Source of the DNA: Deltaproteobacteria bacterium
GTDB taxonomy: Bacteria; Desulfobacterota; Desulfuromonadia; Geobacterales; Geobacteraceae
Assembly: GCA_021810985.1 (NCBI GenBank)
Contig: JAJZQA010000066.1
Span: 1-9,621, forward strand
Length of the DNA: 9,621 bases
Reading direction: 5' to 3'
The translations under genes and the position numbers were made by a program. Shown in pieces: positions 8,017-9,621 of the stretch (positions within the stretch are counted from its first letter, which is position 1; each line of letters opens with the position of its first letter). The notes under the pieces are model-generated. The model searched no databases. It was given only the letters and a program-made list of their open reading frames with translations, and had not been told where the DNA came from.

Positions 8017-9357
8017 CTAGACTACTCCTTGATCAATCATGGCATTGGCAACCTTCAGGAAACCGGCAATGTTGGCACCGACCAGATAGTTGCCGGGGGT
8101 ATCGAATGCGGCGGCCGTGGTGTAGGCGCCCTGGTGGATATTTTTCATGATACTTTTCAGCTTGGCATCGACCTCTTCCCGTGACCAGCTGATGAATTGA
8201 GCGTTTTGCGACATTTCCAGGCCGGAGGTTGCGACACCTCCGGCGTTCGCGGCTTTGCCGGGGCCATAGAGCACCTTGCTGCCCAGGAAAACCGCCACAG
8301 CTTCAAGGTCGCAGGGCATGTTGGCGCCTTCGCACACCAATCGGCAGCCATTCTTTACCAACTCTTCAGCAGCCGCACGATCGATTTCATTTTGCGTGGC
8401 ACTGGGAAAAGCGCAGTCGCAGGGTATCGACCAGGGGTGCTGGCCGGCGAGGAATTTTGATGTGGGATATTTCGTCTGATATTCGGAGATCCTGCCGCGC
8501 CGGACGTTTTTCAGCTCCTGGACAAACTGAAACTTTTCCTCATCAATGCCATCCGGATCATAGATGGTTCCGTTTGAATCGGAAAGGGAAACGGGCCTAG
8601 CCCCCAGCTGCAGGAGCTTCTGTACCGTATACTGGGCAACATTCCCCGACCCTGAAACCAGGCAGGTCTTGCCTTCGATGGCTTGCTGCCGGACAGCCAG
8701 CATCTCCTGGGCAAAGTAGACGGAACCGTAGCCGGTAGCCTCGGTCCGGACAAGCGACCCTCCCCAACCCAGGTCCTTGCCGGTCAAAACGCCGGTGAAC
8801 TCGTTCCTGAGACGCTTGTACTGCCCGAACAGGTAGCCGATTTCCCGCCTGCCGACACCGATATCCCCAGCGGGCACATCGGTCACATGGCCGATATGAC
8901 GATACAACTCCGTCATGAAAGACTGGCAGAAGCGCATCACTTCATTGTCGGACTTCCCTTTCGGATCAAAGTCGGATCCGCCCTTACCGCCCCCCATCGG
9001 CAGAGAGGTCAATGAATTCTTGAAGATTTGCTCAAAGCCGAGAAACTTCAAAACGCCCAGGTTGACCGAGGGATGAAAGCGCAGCCCACCCTTGTACGGA
9101 CCGATTGCGCTGTTGAATTCAACACGAAAGCCTTTGTTAACCCTGATAATCCCGTTGTCGTCAACCCAGGGCACGCGAAAGAGAATGGTTCGCTCCGGCT
9201 CCGTAAGGCGTTCCAGGATGCGCTGATCCTCGTAGCGGGGATTACATCGAAACACCGGTTTCAGTGATTCAAGGACCTCCCGCACCGCCTGATGAAATTC
9301 GGGCTCATTGGGATTCTTTTCAACAATGGAATTCAAAACTGATTCGACATACGACAT
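8017..9357 (-). CDS. gdhA: Glutamate dehydrogenase, hexameric NADP-type
   Basis: A 446-aa protein, almost the same length as E. coli GdhA (447) and alignable along its whole length. It interconverts 2-oxoglutarate plus ammonium and glutamate in the cytosol, mainly for nitrogen assimilation. The substrate domain holds SAIGPYKGGLRFHPSVN (83-99), PMGGGKGGSDF with catalytic K125, and DVPAGDIGVG with catalytic D165. The Rossmann domain has GSGNVA (236-241) and the coenzyme-selecting SDSNG (259-263), like the NADP enzymes. NAGGVATSGLEM (371-382) closes the active site. The start is the ATG at 9355-9357, with a purine-rich AAAGGGGGC RBS. An in-frame ATG at 9477 would add 40 residues with no family counterpart and no RBS. 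The 91-nt gap to the small gene downstream contains that gene's sigma28 promoter and no evident terminator, so gdhA transcripts may continue through it to the terminator at 7624. NADP specificity is inferred from similarity. Confidence 0.97.
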   Translation of the reverse strand: MSYVESVLNSIVEKNPNEPEFHQAVREVLESLKPVFRCNPRYEDQRILERLTEPERTILFRVPWVDDNGIIRVNKGFRVEFNSAIGPYKGGLRFHPSVNLGVLKFLGFEQIFKNSLTSLPMGGGKGGSDFDPKGKSDNEVMRFCQSFMTELYRHIGHVTDVPAGDIGVGRREIGYLFGQYKRLRNEFTGVLTGKDLGWGGSLVRTEATGYGSVYFAQEMLAVRQQAIEGKTCLVSGSGNVAQYTVQKLLQLGARPVSLSDSNGTIYDPDGIDEEKFQFVQELKNVRRGRISEYQTKYPTSKFLAGQHPWSIPCDCAFPSATQNEIDRAAAEELVKNGCRLVCEGANMPCDLEAVAVFLGSKVLYGPGKAANAGGVATSGLEMSQNAQFISWSREEVDAKLKSIMKNIHQGAYTTAAAFDTPGNYLVGANIAGFLKVANAMIDQGVV

Positions 9358-9493
9358 TCCGCCCCCTTTGAAAGAAAGAATCGCCGCACAATTTCCATAC
9401 TTGGCCATACTGGCTTCTTTCGATGTGCGTGTCGCGACCAGGCGGCCAAATTTCTCTTGCTCGAATGGGTTGCTCATCGCGACGGCGGCCGAA

Positions 9494-9524
9494 AACCTTC
9501 TCTATCATAACGCGAACCTTCTCT
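9494..9524. repeat. 10-bp direct repeats flanking the gdhA -10 element
   Basis: AACCTTCTCT occurs at 9494-9503 and again at 9515-9524, start to start 21 bp, about two helical turns. The candidate -10 (9504-9509) lies between the copies. Tandem phased copies like this are a common form of regulator binding site; none is identified here. Confidence 0.55.
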
Positions 9525-9531
9525 CGAGCAA
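9504..9531 (-). promoter_or_regulatory. Candidate sigma70 promoter of gdhA
   Basis: On the minus strand TATGAT (9504-9509) is a 5-of-6 match to the -10, with TTGCTC (9526-9531), a 3-of-6 match to the -35, 16 bp upstream. Transcription would begin near 9497, giving a leader of about 140 nt before the gdhA ATG. The weak -35 and flanking repeats suggest an activator may be needed. The rest of 9358-9621 shows no gene I can support and no recognised riboswitch. Confidence 0.4.
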
Positions 9532-9621
9532 GATGTCTCTAGTCAAAATCCCGCTGGCCTGCCGATCCCGGTTAACATTTCAGGAATCTACCATAGCCAT
9601 TTTGCCCTGAAAATCCCAAAT

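Larger units (their letters stand above)
9455..9533. repeat. Separated 10-bp inverted repeat in the gdhA upstream region
   Basis: TCTTGCTCGA (9455-9464) and its exact reverse complement TCGAGCAAGA (9524-9533) lie 59 nt apart. One copy covers the candidate -35 and the other lies within the leader. Because one arm is upstream of the predicted start, an RNA hairpin is unlikely; paired protein sites or chance are the alternatives. Confidence 0.35.

Noticed and set aside
9358..9477. 40-residue N-terminal extension of GdhA or a leader peptide from the ATG at 9477
   Set aside because: No RBS precedes that ATG and GdhA family proteins start near MSYVES. The open frame over 120 nt is short enough to be chance.
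9543..9568. Second sigma28-like site on the plus strand, TCAA then GCCGATCC
   Set aside because: The spacing is one base short, the -10 lacks the final AA/AG, and no gene is visible downstream within the window.
9578..9612. Inverted repeat TTTCAGG / CCTGAAA as a terminator
   Set aside because: Only 7 bp with a 21-nt loop and no T tract; the flanking gene is not visible.

Overview
This window looks like a chromosomal segment of a Desulfuromonadales bacterium of the Geobacter/Pelobacter/Geotalea type. The reasons are the carB-greA order, a GreA and a radical-SAM protein that look like the Geobacter forms as I remember them, the GC-rich codon use, and a sigma28-like promoter in front of a small YjfB-like gene. 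No database search was possible, so the lineage is inference. I see no mobile elements, tRNA or rRNA genes, or CRISPR.

Left part, plus strand (1-5240). A REP-like palindrome is followed by a PflX-type (COG1313) radical SAM gene that overlaps a four-helix DUF486 membrane protein gene by 4 bp. Then comes carB, the full-length large subunit of carbamoyl phosphate synthetase; carA is not in the window. After a 167-nt gap with a GC-rich hairpin comes the transcription elongation factor gene greA. A hairpin separates greA from the convergent genes to its right.

Middle part, minus strand (5320-7663). Reading leftward, there is a macro-domain (ADP-ribose/O-acetyl-ADP-ribose hydrolase-like) gene, an ECF sigma factor gene and its membrane-anchored zinc-finger anti-sigma factor. 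The sigma and anti-sigma genes overlap by one base (TGATG). The macro gene has its own sigma70-type promoter and a strong RBS in front of a TTG start. It lies 58 nt before the preferred sigma start, with an 8-bp inverted repeat between them.

Right part, minus strand (7623-9621). A 63-64 aa YjfB-like protein gene has a good sigma28 (FliA) promoter match, a strong RBS and a clear rho-independent terminator, so it is a complete flagellar-type transcription unit. To its right is a full-length hexameric NADP-type glutamate dehydrogenase gene (gdhA). The gdhA upstream region has a candidate promoter flanked by 10-bp direct repeats set 21 bp apart.

Functionally the window mixes pyrimidine/arginine precursor synthesis (carB), transcript-cleavage (greA), envelope or redox signalling (sigma/anti-sigma), ADP-ribose metabolism, nitrogen assimilation (gdhA) and a motility-regulon small protein. 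Most of this is ordinary core genome. The points most worth following are the sigma28-controlled small gene, the macro-sigma-anti-sigma cluster and the repeats around the gdhA promoter.
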